Below are positions 12,492-21,930 of a stretch of DNA of 64,000 nt, piece by piece. A program made the translations under genes and the position numbers. The stretch spans positions 159,637 to 223,636 of the forward strand of contig CADEDA010000005.1 in assembly GCA_902825965.1 (NCBI GenBank), written 5' to 3'. Positions within the stretch are counted from its first letter, which is position 1. Every line of letters starts with the position of its first letter. Origin of the DNA: an uncultured Gemmatimonadota bacterium. Its GTDB lineage: Bacteria; Gemmatimonadota; Gemmatimonadetes; Gemmatimonadales; Gemmatimonadaceae. The notes under the pieces were generated by a model. That model was not told the DNA's origin. It worked only from the letters and a program-made list of their open reading frames with translations, and did no database searches.

Positions 12492-15191
12492 GTGTCGGGG
12501 CCCCCGGGTTGGGCAGCGGTCGCCGGCGCGCTCGCGCGCCTGCGGTCCTGGTATCGGAGCATCGTCCATCGCGACGCCACCGAGCGGGCGATCCGCGAGG
12601 AGTTCGAGCAGCACATCGCGCTGCACACCGAGCGCCTCGTGCGCGAGGGCCTCGCACCCGACGCGGCAGCGCGGCAGGCGCGTGTGGCGTTCGGGCATGC
12701 GGAGTCGCATCGCGAGGACGCACGCGCATCGCGCGGACTCCGCTGGTACGACCAGCTGCGCGTCTCCGCGCTCGACGTGAAGCTCGGGCTGCGCATGCTC
12801 GCCAAACACCCGGTGATCAGTGTCGCCGCGGTGCTCGCACTCGCGGTGGGCATCCCCGTCGGGCTGGCACCGTCGCACATCGCCGCGGCCGTCGAAGCGC
12901 CGTTGCCCGGCGATCCGGCGCATCGCATCCGCGCGATCCGCTATTGGGACCCGGCGGCGGTCGCGGTCGCCGCGACGACCACGAGCGAGTTCGCGTACTG
13001 GTCGCGCGAGTTGCGGAGCTTCAGCGCACTCGCGGCGTTCCGCGCGTCTCCCATCCAGGTCGCGCTGGACGATGGTCGGCCCGAGCCGCTGGAGGCAGCC
13101 CAGGTCTCGGCGGCGACCTTCGCCGTCCTCGGCGTGGTACCGCAGCGCGGGCGGGCGCTGCATCCAGACGACTTCGTTCCCGGGGCCGCCCCGGTGGTGC
13201 TCATCGGTGCGCAAGTGTGGCGCACGCGGTTCGCGAGCGACCCGGCGGTGGTCGGCCGCGTGATCCGCGTGGGGCGGGAGTTGAGCACCGTCGTCGGCGT
13301 GATGCCCGAGGGGTTCCGGTTCCCGTCGTACGCACAACTGTGGCTGCCGATGCGACTCGACGCGACGGCGCAGGCCGGCGGCGGTGCCACCGTCCAGATC
13401 GTCGGGCGGCTCGCCCAAGGACACACCGCGGAACAGGCGCAGGCCGAGCTGGAACGTCTTGTGCCGCCACTGACGGTGGACGCGAGCGACGCGGAGCGGC
13501 GTGCACGGCTGCGACCGGAGGTCGTCCCCTTCGGCCTGCTGTTCATGGGACTCCCGGCCGGCGGCCTCGACGCCATGCCCGAGTACTATCTCGCGCAGCT
13601 CCTCATGCTGGTGGTGTTGCTGGTGGCCTGCGGCAACGTCGCGATGCTCGTCTTCGCGCAGACGGCGACGCGCTTCAAGGAGATCGCCGTCCGGTCGGCG
13701 CTCGGGGCGAGCCGCACCCGCATCGTGTCGCAGATCTTCGCGGAGACGTTCCTGCTCGCGCTGCTCTCGGCGGCGCTGGGGGTGTTCCTCGTGGACTGGG
13801 CGTTGGGGCACGTGAACCTCGCGGCCATCGGCGGACAGACGGCGATGCCGTACTGGTTGACCCTGCGCGTGACCTCGGGCACGGTGGTCCGCGCGGTGCT
13901 CCTGGCGACGCTCAGTGCGACGGCTGCGGGTGTGATCCCGGCGATCGGGATCACCGGTCGTGCGGTGTATCAGCACATGCGCGGCGGGAGCGGCGTGCGA
14001 TTCGGCCGCCTCACGGGGGTGCTCGTGGTCGCGGACATCGCGGTCGCCGTGGCGGCGGTCGGGCTGTCGCTCGCGATCGTGCGGCAGGTGACCGACATGC
14101 AGGGCCTGGCCGCGGCAGCGGGGATCCCGGCGGCGGACTACCTCGCGGTGGAGTTCCGGCCCTCGGACGCGGCCGCGACAGACTCCGGACGCTCGGCACG
14201 GGCACTCGTGACCGCGCTCGGCGCCGAACCCGGCGTGCGCGGGGTCGCGGTCGCGAATGCGCTGCCGTTGATGGAGCAGCCCTCGCGCCCGATCGAAGTG
14301 GCAGGCGGCGACGCCGAGGCCACCGGTGCACAGGAGTGGGTGCGGACCGTCGCGGCCGACGTCGACTACTTCCGAGGACTCGGGCAAGTGGTGCTGCAGG
14401 GCCGGGATTTCGACCGGAACGACCTCGAAGGCCAGGATCGCCATGTGATCGTCAACACGGCCTTCGTCACGCAGTTGCTCGGCGGTCGCGAGCCGATCGG
14501 CGCGCGACTGCGATTCGCCGCACGCGGTGCGGCGGCGGCGAGTGCGTGGCATGAGATCGTCGGTGTGGTGCCGCACCTGGGGATCAATGCCGTGAATGCC
14601 GAACGCGGGGCGGCGGTGTACGTCCCGACCGCACTGGATGCGATCACACCGATGCACGTCGCACTGCACGTGGGCGCCGCGCCGATGCGTCTGGGACCCC
14701 GCGTCCGGGAGATCGCGCAGGCGGTCGCGCCGGACCTGTACATGGCGAGTCCCACCGCGCTCACCGAATTCCGGCAGGGCGACTGGTACCTGGTGCTCGG
14801 ACTCGGCGGTGGGCTCAGCGTGCTCGCCTTCGTGCTCGTGGCGCTTGCCGCGTCGGGGTTGTTCGCGATGCTCTCGCTCACCGTGACCGAGCGCACGCGC
14901 GAGATCGGCATCCGCGCGGCGCTCGGCGCGAGTCCGCGCGTGCTGGTGTGGACCGTGTTGCGGCGCTCGTTGCTGCAGATCGGGCTCGGCGCCGCACTCG
15001 GATTGCCGCTCGCGGCCTACTTCGTCTCGACCGTCGTCGGGGAGTCGGCTGCGTCACCGCTGTGGGCGCTGCTCATCGCCACGGGCCTCGCCTTCGGCAT
15101 CGTGCTGCTGGTGGCGGCGGTGTCCTGCGCGGTCCCGATGCGGCGCGTGCTCGCCATCGAGGCGAGCATCGCGATGCGTGCGGAGGCGTAG
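12492..15191 (+). CDS. MacB/FtsX-type ABC permease, ADOP-like
   Basis: An 899-residue protein beginning at GTG 12492. Residues 20-95 form the charged cytoplasmic prefix domain of these permeases (EFEQHIALHTERL). A first transmembrane helix lies at about 110-130, followed by a periplasmic MacB-PCD domain, an FtsX block with several helices (about 365-480), a second periplasmic domain and a last FtsX block (about 755-890). The duplicated layout matches acidobacterial duplicated orphan permeases, which usually have no ATPase beside them; none is encoded here. The repeated motifs AVRSALGASRTRI and GIRAALGASPRV mark the two coupling regions. The gene is co-transcribed with padR. Its substrate is unknown; relatives may act in efflux or lipoprotein transport. 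Confidence 0.88.
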   Translation: MSGPPGWAAVAGALARLRSWYRSIVHRDATERAIREEFEQHIALHTERLVREGLAPDAAARQARVAFGHAESHREDARASRGLRWYDQLRVSALDVKLGLRMLAKHPVISVAAVLALAVGIPVGLAPSHIAAAVEAPLPGDPAHRIRAIRYWDPAAVAVAATTTSEFAYWSRELRSFSALAAFRASPIQVALDDGRPEPLEAAQVSAATFAVLGVVPQRGRALHPDDFVPGAAPVVLIGAQVWRTRFASDPAVVGRVIRVGRELSTVVGVMPEGFRFPSYAQLWLPMRLDATAQAGGGATVQIVGRLAQGHTAEQAQAELERLVPPLTVDASDAERRARLRPEVVPFGLLFMGLPAGGLDAMPEYYLAQLLMLVVLLVACGNVAMLVFAQTATRFKEIAVRSALGASRTRIVSQIFAETFLLALLSAALGVFLVDWALGHVNLAAIGGQTAMPYWLTLRVTSGTVVRAVLLATLSATAAGVIPAIGITGRAVYQHMRGGSGVRFGRLTGVLVVADIAVAVAAVGLSLAIVRQVTDMQGLAAAAGIPAADYLAVEFRPSDAAATDSGRSARALVTALGAEPGVRGVAVANALPLMEQPSRPIEVAGGDAEATGAQEWVRTVAADVDYFRGLGQVVLQGRDFDRNDLEGQDRHVIVNTAFVTQLLGGREPIGARLRFAARGAAAASAWHEIVGVVPHLGINAVNAERGAAVYVPTALDAITPMHVALHVGAAPMRLGPRVREIAQAVAPDLYMASPTALTEFRQGDWYLVLGLGGGLSVLAFVLVALAASGLFAMLSLTVTERTREIGIRAALGASPRVLVWTVLRRSLLQIGLGAALGLPLAAYFVSTVVGESAASPLWALLIATGLAFGIVLLVAAVSCAVPMRRVLAIEASIAMRAEA

Positions 15192-15199
15192 CGGGGCGG

Positions 15200-15994
15200 C
15201 TACTTGAGTGTGATGCTCACCGGGCAGTGGTCGCTGCCCATGACGTCGGCGTGGATCGCGGCGGCCGTCACCTGCTTGGCGAGCGCCTTGGACACCAGGA
15301 CGTAGTCGATGCGCCACCCGATGTTCCGGGCGCGGCAGTTCGCCCGCAGGCTCCACCAGGAGTAGTGGCCGTTGCCCTGCTTGAACAGGCGCAGCGTGTC
15401 CACGAAGCCGGCATCGAGGAAGGCCTGGAAGCCGGCGCGCTCCTCGTCGGTGAAACCCTTGTTGCCGACGTTCGGCTTGGGATTCGCGAGGTCGAGTTCG
15501 GTGTGCGCGACGTTGAGGTCGCCGCAGAAGATGACCGGCTTCTTCTTCTCCAGCGCCTTGCAGTGGGCGAGGAAGGCGGGGTCCCACTGCTTCTGGCGCA
15601 GCGGCAGCCGGCTGAGGTCGTCCTTCGCGTTGGGCGTGTAGACCGTGACGACGTAGTACTTCGGGTACTCGGCCGTGATGACTCGCCCTTCGTCGGCCGC
15701 ATCGTTGCCTGCCGCGTCGACCTGCGGGTACTTCTTCGCGACGGCCTTCGTGAAGCCGTTGGTCACCGCGATCGGCCGCGTGCGCGTGAAGATCGCGGTC
15801 CCCGAGTAGCCCTTGGTGGCGGCGGAGTTCCAGTACTCGTGGTAGTCCGGGAGGTCGGCGACCACCTGGTCGCGCTCCGCCTTGGTCTCCTGGAGGCAGA
15901 GGATGTCAGGTCTGTGCTTCGCGATGAACTTGGCGAAGTCGCCCTTCTTGATCACGGCGCGCAGGCCGTTGACGTTCCAGGAGTAGAGTTTCAT
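15200..15994 (-). CDS. xthA: Exodeoxyribonuclease III
   Basis: A 264-residue protein of the exonuclease III/AP endonuclease family, with full usual length. The motifs are in order: WNVNGLR near the start, LQETK with the metal-binding Glu36, GDLNVAHTELDL with the catalytic Asp and Asn, and SDHCPV at the end with the catalytic Asp-His. It cuts DNA 5' of abasic sites in base-excision repair and degrades duplex DNA 3' to 5'. The ATG at 15994 starts directly at the first conserved strand. The gene converges on the permease gene with only 8 bases between stops. It is more lysine-rich than its neighbours, which is ordinary for the family. Confidence 0.95.
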   Translation of the reverse strand: MKLYSWNVNGLRAVIKKGDFAKFIAKHRPDILCLQETKAERDQVVADLPDYHEYWNSAATKGYSGTAIFTRTRPIAVTNGFTKAVAKKYPQVDAAGNDAADEGRVITAEYPKYYVVTVYTPNAKDDLSRLPLRQKQWDPAFLAHCKALEKKKPVIFCGDLNVAHTELDLANPKPNVGNKGFTDEERAGFQAFLDAGFVDTLRLFKQGNGHYSWWSLRANCRARNIGWRIDYVLVSKALAKQVTAAAIHADVMGSDHCPVSITLK

Positions 15995-16078
15995 GCGCTC
16001 CGGTGCGATGCGGGTCGGCGGGCGCCGTGCGCCCCGCTGGAAGATGCCGACCATCGCAGGAAAGCGCGACCGGACCCG

Positions 16079-16151
16079 GCATTCCGTGGTGCCCGGCGCA
16101 TCCCGTGGTGCCAGCTGCATCCCGCGGTGCCCGGCGCCTCCCGTGGTGTTC
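16079..16151. repeat. Four tandem copies of a 19-base unit
   Basis: Units starting at 16079, 16098, 16117 and 16136 share the core GCATCCCGTGGTGCC with one to four changes each. The array lies in the 219-base gap between the divergent xthA and alpha/beta hydrolase genes. It is not obviously coding. It could be a minisatellite or a set of protein-binding sites. Confidence 0.8.
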
Positions 16152-16213
16152 CGAGTACCCGCGTCACTGGTGGGAATGCTGTGACGACCCTTGGTACAGA
16201 GGGGTACGGGCAC

Positions 16214-17200
16214 ATGCGGTCGCGCACGCAGGTCCAACCCCCACCGGTGGTCGTGATGCCACGACGGATTCTCCCGTTCCTCCTCGCGCTCGGCGTGTCG
16301 GTGCTGCCGGTAGCGCTCGACGCACAGCAACCCGCGCCCGTGGTGGAGGGACGTATCGCCGTCGGCGCCGCATCGCTGTACACGCGGGTGACCGGCAGGG
16401 GCACGCCGGTGATCGTGCTGCACGGCGGACCGGATTTCGACCTCGGCTACATGCTCCCCGAGCTCGATCGCCTGGCGGACCGGTACACGCTTCATTACTA
16501 CGACCAGCGCGGGCGCGGGAAGTCCGCCGCGAACGTGCGGCCCGAGGAGCTGTCCCTCGCGACCGACCTCGAGGATCTCGACCGTGTCCGCCGCCACTTC
16601 GGCCTCGACTCGGTGGTGTTGCTCGGGCACTCCTGGGGCGCCGTGCTCGCACTCGAATACGCGACGCGATACCCCGCGCACGTGTCCGGACTCATCCTGC
16701 TCAATCCGGCGCCGGTCGAGGCCCGCGTCCTCACCGACGTCCGCCGTCTCTATCTCGAGCGGCTGGGAACGGAGATGGACCGCCAACGTGCGATCGCCAC
16801 AAGCCCGGGATACCAGCAGGCGGACCCCGAGGCCGTGGCGGCGCGGTACCGGATCCACTTCAAGCCGTCGCTGTATCGGGAGGCGGACTACGAGCGCATG
16901 ATGGCACGCATGCGCGCGGGATTCATCGCGCAAGGCAGCCAGGGCATCCTCACCGCTCGCGCGGTCGAGGACCGGCTCATGACAGACACTTGGGCGCGCC
17001 CGGAGTACGACCTCACGCCGCAGCTCCGCAACCTGCGGGTCCGCACGCTCGTCGTGGCCGGCGAGCACGACTTCATGCTGCTGGCCGCCCAGCGCATCGC
17101 AGCTGCGCTCCCCAACGCCGAACTCGTGTCCGTGCCCCGGTGCGGGCACTTCGCGTTCCTCGAGTGCGCCGACGCGTTCCTCGGGCGCCTACGCCCGTAG
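16214..17200 (+). CDS. Exported alpha/beta hydrolase, proline iminopeptidase-like
   Basis: A 328-residue protein. The ATG at 16214 has GAGGGG 9 bases upstream; an ATG at 16256 would give a shorter n-region for the signal peptide that ends near residue 37 (LDAQQ). The fold motifs are [10 protein letters not shown] (oxyanion loop), the nucleophile elbow GHSWGA with Ser140, AGEHD with the acid Asp, and CGHFAF with the catalytic His. HGGPG-type loops with GxSWG are typical of prolyl aminopeptidases, but many related hydrolases share them. It is probably a periplasmic peptidase or esterase. Its stop overlaps the tail of the convergent DUF2200 gene by 12 bases. Confidence 0.85.
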   Translation: MRSRTQVQPPPVVVMPRRILPFLLALGVSVLPVALDAQQPAPVVEGRIAVGAASLYTRVTGRGTPVIVLHGGPDFDLGYMLPELDRLADRYTLHYYDQRGRGKSAANVRPEELSLATDLEDLDRVRRHFGLDSVVLLGHSWGAVLALEYATRYPAHVSGLILLNPAPVEARVLTDVRRLYLERLGTEMDRQRAIATSPGYQQADPEAVAARYRIHFKPSLYREADYERMMARMRAGFIAQGSQGILTARAVEDRLMTDTWARPEYDLTPQLRNLRVRTLVVAGEHDFMLLAAQRIAAALPNAELVSVPRCGHFAFLECADAFLGRLRP

Positions 17201-17539
17201 GATCTTCTCCATCGCCTTTCCCTTCGCCAGCTCGTCCACGAGTTTGTCGAGGTAGCGGATCTTCTGCATCAGCGGGTCCGCGACGTCCTCCACCCGCACG
17301 CCGCAGACGACGCCGGTGATGCGCGACGCGTTCGGGTGGAGGCGCGGCGCCTCGGCGAAGAAGGTGCGGAGGTCGACGCCGCGCGTGATCTGCTGCTTCA
17401 GCCCGGCGGCCGTGTACCCGGTGAGCCAGCGGACCACCGTGTCCACCTCCTCCTGCGTGCGACCCTTCTTGGTGGCCTTCTGCACGTACATCGGGTAGAT
17501 GGACGCGAACTTGTACTGGAACACCCGCTCGAGATTCAT
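17189..17539 (-). CDS. DUF2200 family protein
   Basis: A 116-residue cytoplasmic protein matching the DUF2200 pattern: an N-terminal [14 protein letters not shown], then TVVRWLTGY and a C-terminal [26 protein letters not shown] helix that looks amphipathic. The family has no established function. The start ATG at 17539 overlaps the stop of the upstream DUF2256 gene as ATGA and has GGAGG upstream inside that gene. It is the last gene of a coupled set with DUF2256 and the formylglycine-generating enzyme. Confidence 0.85.
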   Translation of the reverse strand: MNLERVFQYKFASIYPMYVQKATKKGRTQEEVDTVVRWLTGYTAAGLKQQITRGVDLRTFFAEAPRLHPNASRITGVVCGVRVEDVADPLMQKIRYLDKLVDELAKGKAMEKILRA

Positions 17540-17673
17540 TTGGTCCTCCGGCATCGTTCGCTGCAGAAGCGCACCTGCGGCCAGTCGCGTGCCCACTTCT
17601 TGCGCCAGGTGAACGGACGTCCGCAGCGCGCGCAGGTCTTGGTGGGAAGGTCGGACTTCTTGACGCCCTTCAT
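17536..17673 (-). CDS. DUF2256 family small zinc-ribbon-like protein
   Basis: Only 45 residues, yet clearly conserved in pattern: [16 protein letters not shown] followed by VRFCSERCR. The four cysteines (14, 17, 37, 41) form a CxxC/CxxxC set likely to bind zinc. The family is small and uncharacterised and usually stands next to DNA repair or photolyase-type genes. Both ends are coupled: its ATG overlaps the stop of the upstream FGE gene as ATGA, and its stop overlaps the next start as ATGA. It may be a nucleic-acid-binding or chaperone-like peptide, which is inference. Confidence 0.85.
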   Translation of the reverse strand: MKGVKKSDLPTKTCARCGRPFTWRKKWARDWPQVRFCSERCRRTK

Positions 17674-18788
17674 GGCGCTGGGCTCCTCGCCCGCAGGGAG
17701 TCGACGGTGAGCACCACACGGAACCCGATGTGCGACGCGCCGGTGTCGGGCGCCCCGGTGCCACGCGCACTCACGCGATAGCCACGGCAGTAGACGTCGC
17801 TGCAGAGGAACGACCCGCCACGGATGACGCGCATCGGCTCCCCCTCGGATCGCGGGTCGCTGCCGGTCGCGGGACCCTGCGGGTCCCGCGTCACGCCGGA
17901 GCCCGCGCGGCTCGCGTAGGTGTCGGCGCGATACCAGTCCGCGGTCCATTGCCAGACGTTGCCGGCCATGTCGTACAACCCGAACGCGTTCGGCGCGAAG
18001 CTCCCCACCGCGACCGGTTCGGCCGGATGCTGCGGGAAGTCGCCCTGGTAGATATGCGCCTGCGGGTGCGCGGAGTCGTGGGCGGCGTCACCCCAGGCAT
18101 GCGCGGCACGTGGGCGACCGCCACGCGCCGCATACTCCCATTCCGCTTCCGTGGGCAGGCGGCCACCCCGCCACCGCGCGTACGCCATGGCGTCCGCCCA
18201 CGCGACCTGCACGACCGGGAATCGTTCCTTGCCCTGCAGGTCGCTGCGCGGGCCGCGCGGGTGCCGCCAGTTCGCGCCCGGCACCCAGCGCCACCAGCGA
18301 TCCACCGCCCGCAGGTCGACCGCACCGGTCACCGGAGTGAAGACCAGCGATCCCGGCACGAGCAGCTCCGCCGGAGGCGGCGGCGTACCCGCCGGCAGAC
18401 CGCGCAGGATCTCCTCGCGCGATGGGGCACGCTCGGCCACCGTGACGTACCCGGTCGCCTCGACGAATCGCGCGAACTCCGCGTTCGTCACGGTCGTCGC
18501 CCCCATGTAGAACCCCGTGACACGCACGCGGTGCACCGGTCGCTCGTGGGCGAGCGCGAACGGTCCGTCGTCACCCATCTCGAAGGTGCCCCCGGGCACC
18601 CACACCATGCCTGCGGGCGCCGGCAGCGGCGCGGGCCCTTCGTCGCGCGACGTCGCCGGCTCGGCGCCAGGCGAACACGCGAGCGCGCCGCCGAGCAGGA
18701 CGCTGCCGAGCAGGACGCTCAAGAGGACGGTCGCTCCAAGCGCGCGTGGCGCATCGACGCGCGAGTGCAGGCAGGACACGTGAGGCAC
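17670..18788 (-). CDS. Formylglycine-generating enzyme (SUMF1-type), lipoprotein
   Basis: A 372-residue protein starting at GTG 18788. A long hydrophobic signal ends in the lipobox ALAC, so the enzyme is probably anchored outside the cytoplasm. The FGE-sulfatase domain starts at about residue 60 ([15 protein letters not shown]) and contains [30 protein letters not shown] and IRGGSFLC. The active-site cysteines are present as Cys329 and Cys334 (CSDVYC), matching those of characterised FGEs rather than the many cysteine-less relatives. The likely role is oxidising the sulfatase Cys77 to formylglycine; the sulfatase gene is divergent only 49 bases away. An FGE acting in the periplasm on an exported sulfatase would be unusual but fits both signal sequences. 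Confidence 0.88.
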   Translation of the reverse strand: MPHVSCLHSRVDAPRALGATVLLSVLLGSVLLGGALACSPGAEPATSRDEGPAPLPAPAGMVWVPGGTFEMGDDGPFALAHERPVHRVRVTGFYMGATTVTNAEFARFVEATGYVTVAERAPSREEILRGLPAGTPPPPAELLVPGSLVFTPVTGAVDLRAVDRWWRWVPGANWRHPRGPRSDLQGKERFPVVQVAWADAMAYARWRGGRLPTEAEWEYAARGGRPRAAHAWGDAAHDSAHPQAHIYQGDFPQHPAEPVAVGSFAPNAFGLYDMAGNVWQWTADWYRADTYASRAGSGVTRDPQGPATGSDPRSEGEPMRVIRGGSFLCSDVYCRGYRVSARGTGAPDTGASHIGFRVVLTVDSLRARSPAP

Positions 18789-18837
18789 TGCGCGAATGTA
18801 GCGGCCACCCCCCGGCGGACGCTATGATTGCGCGCGT

Positions 18838-20271
18838 ATGCGTCCGCGACTCCGCGCACTCCTTCCGTTACTGGTCCTGCTGCCGCTCCTCGGCACCTGC
18901 GGCCGTGCGACGGCGGCGCGCCCCAACATCGTCTTCGTGCTCGTGGACGACCTGCGCTGGGACGACATCGCCGTGGCGGGGCATCCGTTCGTCGAGACAC
19001 CGCACATCGACCGGCTGGCGGCGGAGGGCGCGCGCTTCCTCAACGCCTTCGCGGCGACCCCGCTGTGTTCGCCGAGTCGCGCGAGCATCCTCACCGGACA
19101 GTACGTGAGGACCAACGGCATCCTCGACAACACGGCGCGCGACTCCACCAGCCATCGGCTGGCGACGTTCGCGATCCCGCTGGCCGCGGCAGGCTATCGC
19201 ACCGGCTTCTTCGGCAAGTGGCACATGGGCAACGACGACTCGCCGCGGCCGGGCTGGTCGCGCTGGGTGGCGATGCGCGGGCAGGGGGAAGCCGTGGATC
19301 CATCGCTCAACGTCGATGGTGCGCGGCGCGTGGTGCCGGGCTACGTGACCGACGTGCTCACCGATCAGGTACTGGACTTCCTGCGTACGCCGAGCGAGGC
19401 GCCGTTCATGGTGTTCCTCGCCCACAAGGCGCTGCATCCCAACATCCTGCAGCGCAACGACGGCACGCGCGGTGCGATGGCGGCGGGGCAGCCCGAGGGA
19501 TTCGTGCCGGCTCCGCGGCACGCCGGTCGGTACGCGAACGCCACCGTACCACGACGGCCCAACGCGACCGTCGCCCCGACGCGGAAGCCCGCCCTCGCGC
19601 AGGTGATCCCGGGCCTGCCGCCACTCTCCCCGGCCACCGGCACCAGCGATCGTGACATCCGCGCGCGGCTCGAGATGCTGCTCGGCGTGGACGAATCCCT
19701 CGGCCGCATCCTCGCGACGCTCGATGCGATGCAGGCGCTCGACAACACCCTCATCGTGTTCACCAGCGACCACGGCTACTTCTACGGCGAGCACGGACTC
19801 GACCAGGAGCGCCGGCTCGCGTACGAGGAGACGGCCCGCATCCCGCTGCTCATCCGCTTCCCGCGCCTCGCGCGTGCCGGCAGCACACCGGCGCAGCTGG
19901 TCCAGACCATCGACTTCGCGTCCACGGTGCTGGCGGTGGCCGGCGTGAGGGACAGCGTGCCCCGGCAAGGCCTGTCCTTGGTGCCCGTGCTCGACGGCAG
20001 CGCCACCGACTGGCGGCACTCGCTGCTGCTCGAGTACACGAGCGACATCGTCTTCCCGCGCATCCGCCGCATGGGCTACGATGCCGTGCGCACCGAGCGC
20101 CATACGTACATCGAGTACCGCGAGCTGCCGGGCATGGAGGAGCTCTACGACCTGGAGCGCGATCCGTACCAGCTGGACAACCTGATGGGGACGGCGCGCG
20201 GCGACTCGCTGGTGCCGGCACTGCGTGCGGAGCTGGCGCGCCTGCGCACGGCGGCGTTGCCCGCGCGCTGA
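18838..20271 (+). CDS. Cys-type sulfatase, exported
   Basis: A 477-residue protein of the sulfatase/alkaline phosphatase fold. Residues 1-27 form a signal peptide. The metal-binding VDDLRWDD (Asp37, Asp38) is followed by the sulfatase signature PLCSPSRASILTG in which Cys77 is the residue converted to formylglycine. Further motifs are GKWHMG and TSDHGYFYGEHG with metal ligands Asp and His. The C-terminal tail, with ELYDLERDPYQLDNL, is typical of choline- and arylsulfatase types. It should hydrolyse a sulfate ester on a sugar or similar substrate. The FGE on the opposite strand is the probable activator. A TATGAT hexamer at 18823-18828 lies so close to the ATG that, if used, the mRNA would be nearly leaderless. 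Confidence 0.92.
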   Translation: MRPRLRALLPLLVLLPLLGTCGRATAARPNIVFVLVDDLRWDDIAVAGHPFVETPHIDRLAAEGARFLNAFAATPLCSPSRASILTGQYVRTNGILDNTARDSTSHRLATFAIPLAAAGYRTGFFGKWHMGNDDSPRPGWSRWVAMRGQGEAVDPSLNVDGARRVVPGYVTDVLTDQVLDFLRTPSEAPFMVFLAHKALHPNILQRNDGTRGAMAAGQPEGFVPAPRHAGRYANATVPRRPNATVAPTRKPALAQVIPGLPPLSPATGTSDRDIRARLEMLLGVDESLGRILATLDAMQALDNTLIVFTSDHGYFYGEHGLDQERRLAYEETARIPLLIRFPRLARAGSTPAQLVQTIDFASTVLAVAGVRDSVPRQGLSLVPVLDGSATDWRHSLLLEYTSDIVFPRIRRMGYDAVRTERHTYIEYRELPGMEELYDLERDPYQLDNLMGTARGDSLVPALRAELARLRTAALPAR

Positions 20272-20283
20272 GCGCGCCTCAGC

Positions 20284-20997
20284 TCACGGCACGTCCATGC
20301 GCCGCAGCCGGCGCACGGTCAACCAGGTGAACACCACCACCGCGACCACGCAGAGCGCGACCACCACCGGGAACGGCGGCAGCGCGAGTGACGGGAACCG
20401 CCGCGGGTCGAGTCCGTTGACCACCGCGAGTGCGTAGTGGCGCAGGCTGAGCAGGCGCACGCCGGCCACGAACCCGGAGAACAGCCCTTCCCAGATCACC
20501 ACGTAGAGCAGTCCGATGCCGATCGCCTGCGTGGTCACCAGCCCGAGCCAGGTGAAGAGCGACGCGTACAGCGCGACCGCGACCAGCATGCCGATGGTCA
20601 GGGCCGTGGTCGCGACCGGATCGCCCACGTACGCGATGTGCGCCGTGACGGCCGCACTGACCGCCACGAACGGGCCGGCCACCGTGAGTGCCGCCAGCAG
20701 CTTGGGGATCGCGATCTGCCAGCGCGGCACCGGCGACAGCACGAGGTTGGCCAGGGTACGGTCCTCGATCTCATTGGCGAACGAGACCCCGGCCAGCGCG
20801 AGCACCACCAAGGGGATGATCGCCCCGGCGAACATCGCGCCGATCACGCCGCCCTCGAACTCGCGCACCGACGGGGCGCGGTCGAGGCTCAGCATGAGCG
20901 CGGCGATCGCCACCGGCATCGCCGACAGGGCGGTCAGCACGAGCAGGCGCCAGCGCCCGGTGAGCTGGCGCAGGGTGAGATGGTACACGGCACTCAT
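20284..20997 (-). CDS. ABC-2 type transporter permease
   Basis: A 237-residue membrane protein with about six hydrophobic segments, the usual build of ABC-2 permeases. It begins 3 bases after the stop of the ATP-binding gene upstream. The motif SFANEIEDRTLANLVLSPVPRW in the first third resembles the ABC-2 coupling region. It is the last gene of a five-gene run and pairs with the ATPase at 21001-21930. The transported substrate cannot be told from sequence; relatives export drugs, antibiotics or lipids. Confidence 0.82.
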   Translation of the reverse strand: MSAVYHLTLRQLTGRWRLLVLTALSAMPVAIAALMLSLDRAPSVREFEGGVIGAMFAGAIIPLVVLALAGVSFANEIEDRTLANLVLSPVPRWQIAIPKLLAALTVAGPFVAVSAAVTAHIAYVGDPVATTALTIGMLVAVALYASLFTWLGLVTTQAIGIGLLYVVIWEGLFSGFVAGVRLLSLRHYALAVVNGLDPRRFPSLALPPFPVVVALCVVAVVVFTWLTVRRLRRMDVP

Positions 20998-21000
20998 CGC

Positions 21001-21930
21001 TCAGCCCCCCACCAGGTAACCGAACACGCTCTCCAGCGAGTCGTCGAGTGGTTCCACCCGACGCAGCCGGATCCCCTCGCGCTGGGCGAGACGCGGCAAC
21101 TCCACTTGCAGGGCCTGCACCTGTCGGCTCAACACCACCAGCGCGCCGTCCGGATCCACCTGCACGGCTTCCACCGAGGGCAGCCCGACGATCGCCGCCG
21201 CGAGCGCCCGCGGGGCATCGGCGACGATGCGCACGTGATACGGCCGTTGGTCCAGCGCCGCACGGATCGCGCGGAACCCGCCCGACGCCGCCAGCTTGCC
21301 GTTCACGATGAGCAGCACGGTGTCGGCGAGCTCCTCGACCTCCTCGAGGATGTGCGACGAGAGCACGATGGTGCAGCCCGTGCCGGCGAGATGCTGCAGC
21401 AGCCGCTTGAAGTGCACGCGCTGCCGCGGATCGGCGCCGTTGAGCGGCTCGTCGAGGATGAGCACCTCCGGCGAGTGCACCACGGTCGCGGCGAGCCGCA
21501 TGCGCTGGCGCATGCCGCGGGAGTACGTGTCCATGCGGCGATGCTGGGCATCCACCAGGTCCACCAGCGCGATGGCCCGATCCACCGCCTGTTCGAGGTC
21601 CGGCACGCGGCGCAGTTCCCCCATGAGCGTCACGAACTGGCGCCCGGTCATGAAGCCGTAGACCGTCTCGTGCTCCGACATGACGCCGATCCGGCGGTAG
21701 AGCGCCGGGTTATCGCGCACGGGTTCGCCGAACATGGTCACGCGGCCGCTCGACACCTCCGCCAACCCCGTCATCATCCGCAGCAGCGTCGTCTTGCCGG
21801 CGCCGTTGGGACCGAGCAGTCCGGTGATGCCCGGCTGCACGTCGAAGCTCACGTCGCTCACGGCCACCACGCTGCCGTACCAGCGCGAGACACCCTCCAC
21901 ACGGATCACGGCCGCCCGGGGATCGCTCAT
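21001..21930 (-). CDS. ABC transporter ATP-binding protein
   Basis: A 309-residue ATPase with Walker A GPNGAGKTT, Q-loop region GVMSEHETVYGF, signature YSRGMRQRMRLA, Walker B VLILDEPLNGADP and the H-loop SSHILEE. The C-terminal 90 residues form the extra beta-rich domain seen in DrrA/CcmA-type exporters. The ATG at 21930 overlaps the upstream permease stop as ATGA. Together with the permease at 20284-20997 it should form a homodimeric-domain exporter. Confidence 0.92.
   Translation of the reverse strand: MSDPRAAVIRVEGVSRWYGSVVAVSDVSFDVQPGITGLLGPNGAGKTTLLRMMTGLAEVSSGRVTMFGEPVRDNPALYRRIGVMSEHETVYGFMTGRQFVTLMGELRRVPDLEQAVDRAIALVDLVDAQHRRMDTYSRGMRQRMRLAATVVHSPEVLILDEPLNGADPRQRVHFKRLLQHLAGTGCTIVLSSHILEEVEELADTVLLIVNGKLAASGGFRAIRAALDQRPYHVRIVADAPRALAAAIVGLPSVEAVQVDPDGALVVLSRQVQALQVELPRLAQREGIRLRRVEPLDDSLESVFGYLVGG

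Noticed and set aside
12378..14669. A 763-codon minus-strand frame across the permease gene
   Set aside because: Antisense to a well-supported ADOP permease with both FtsX blocks; Arg/His-rich nonsense.
16079..16151. Tandem repeat as a CRISPR array
   Set aside because: Units are 19 bases long and run directly head to tail, with only 3-4 variable bases and no spacers or cas genes.
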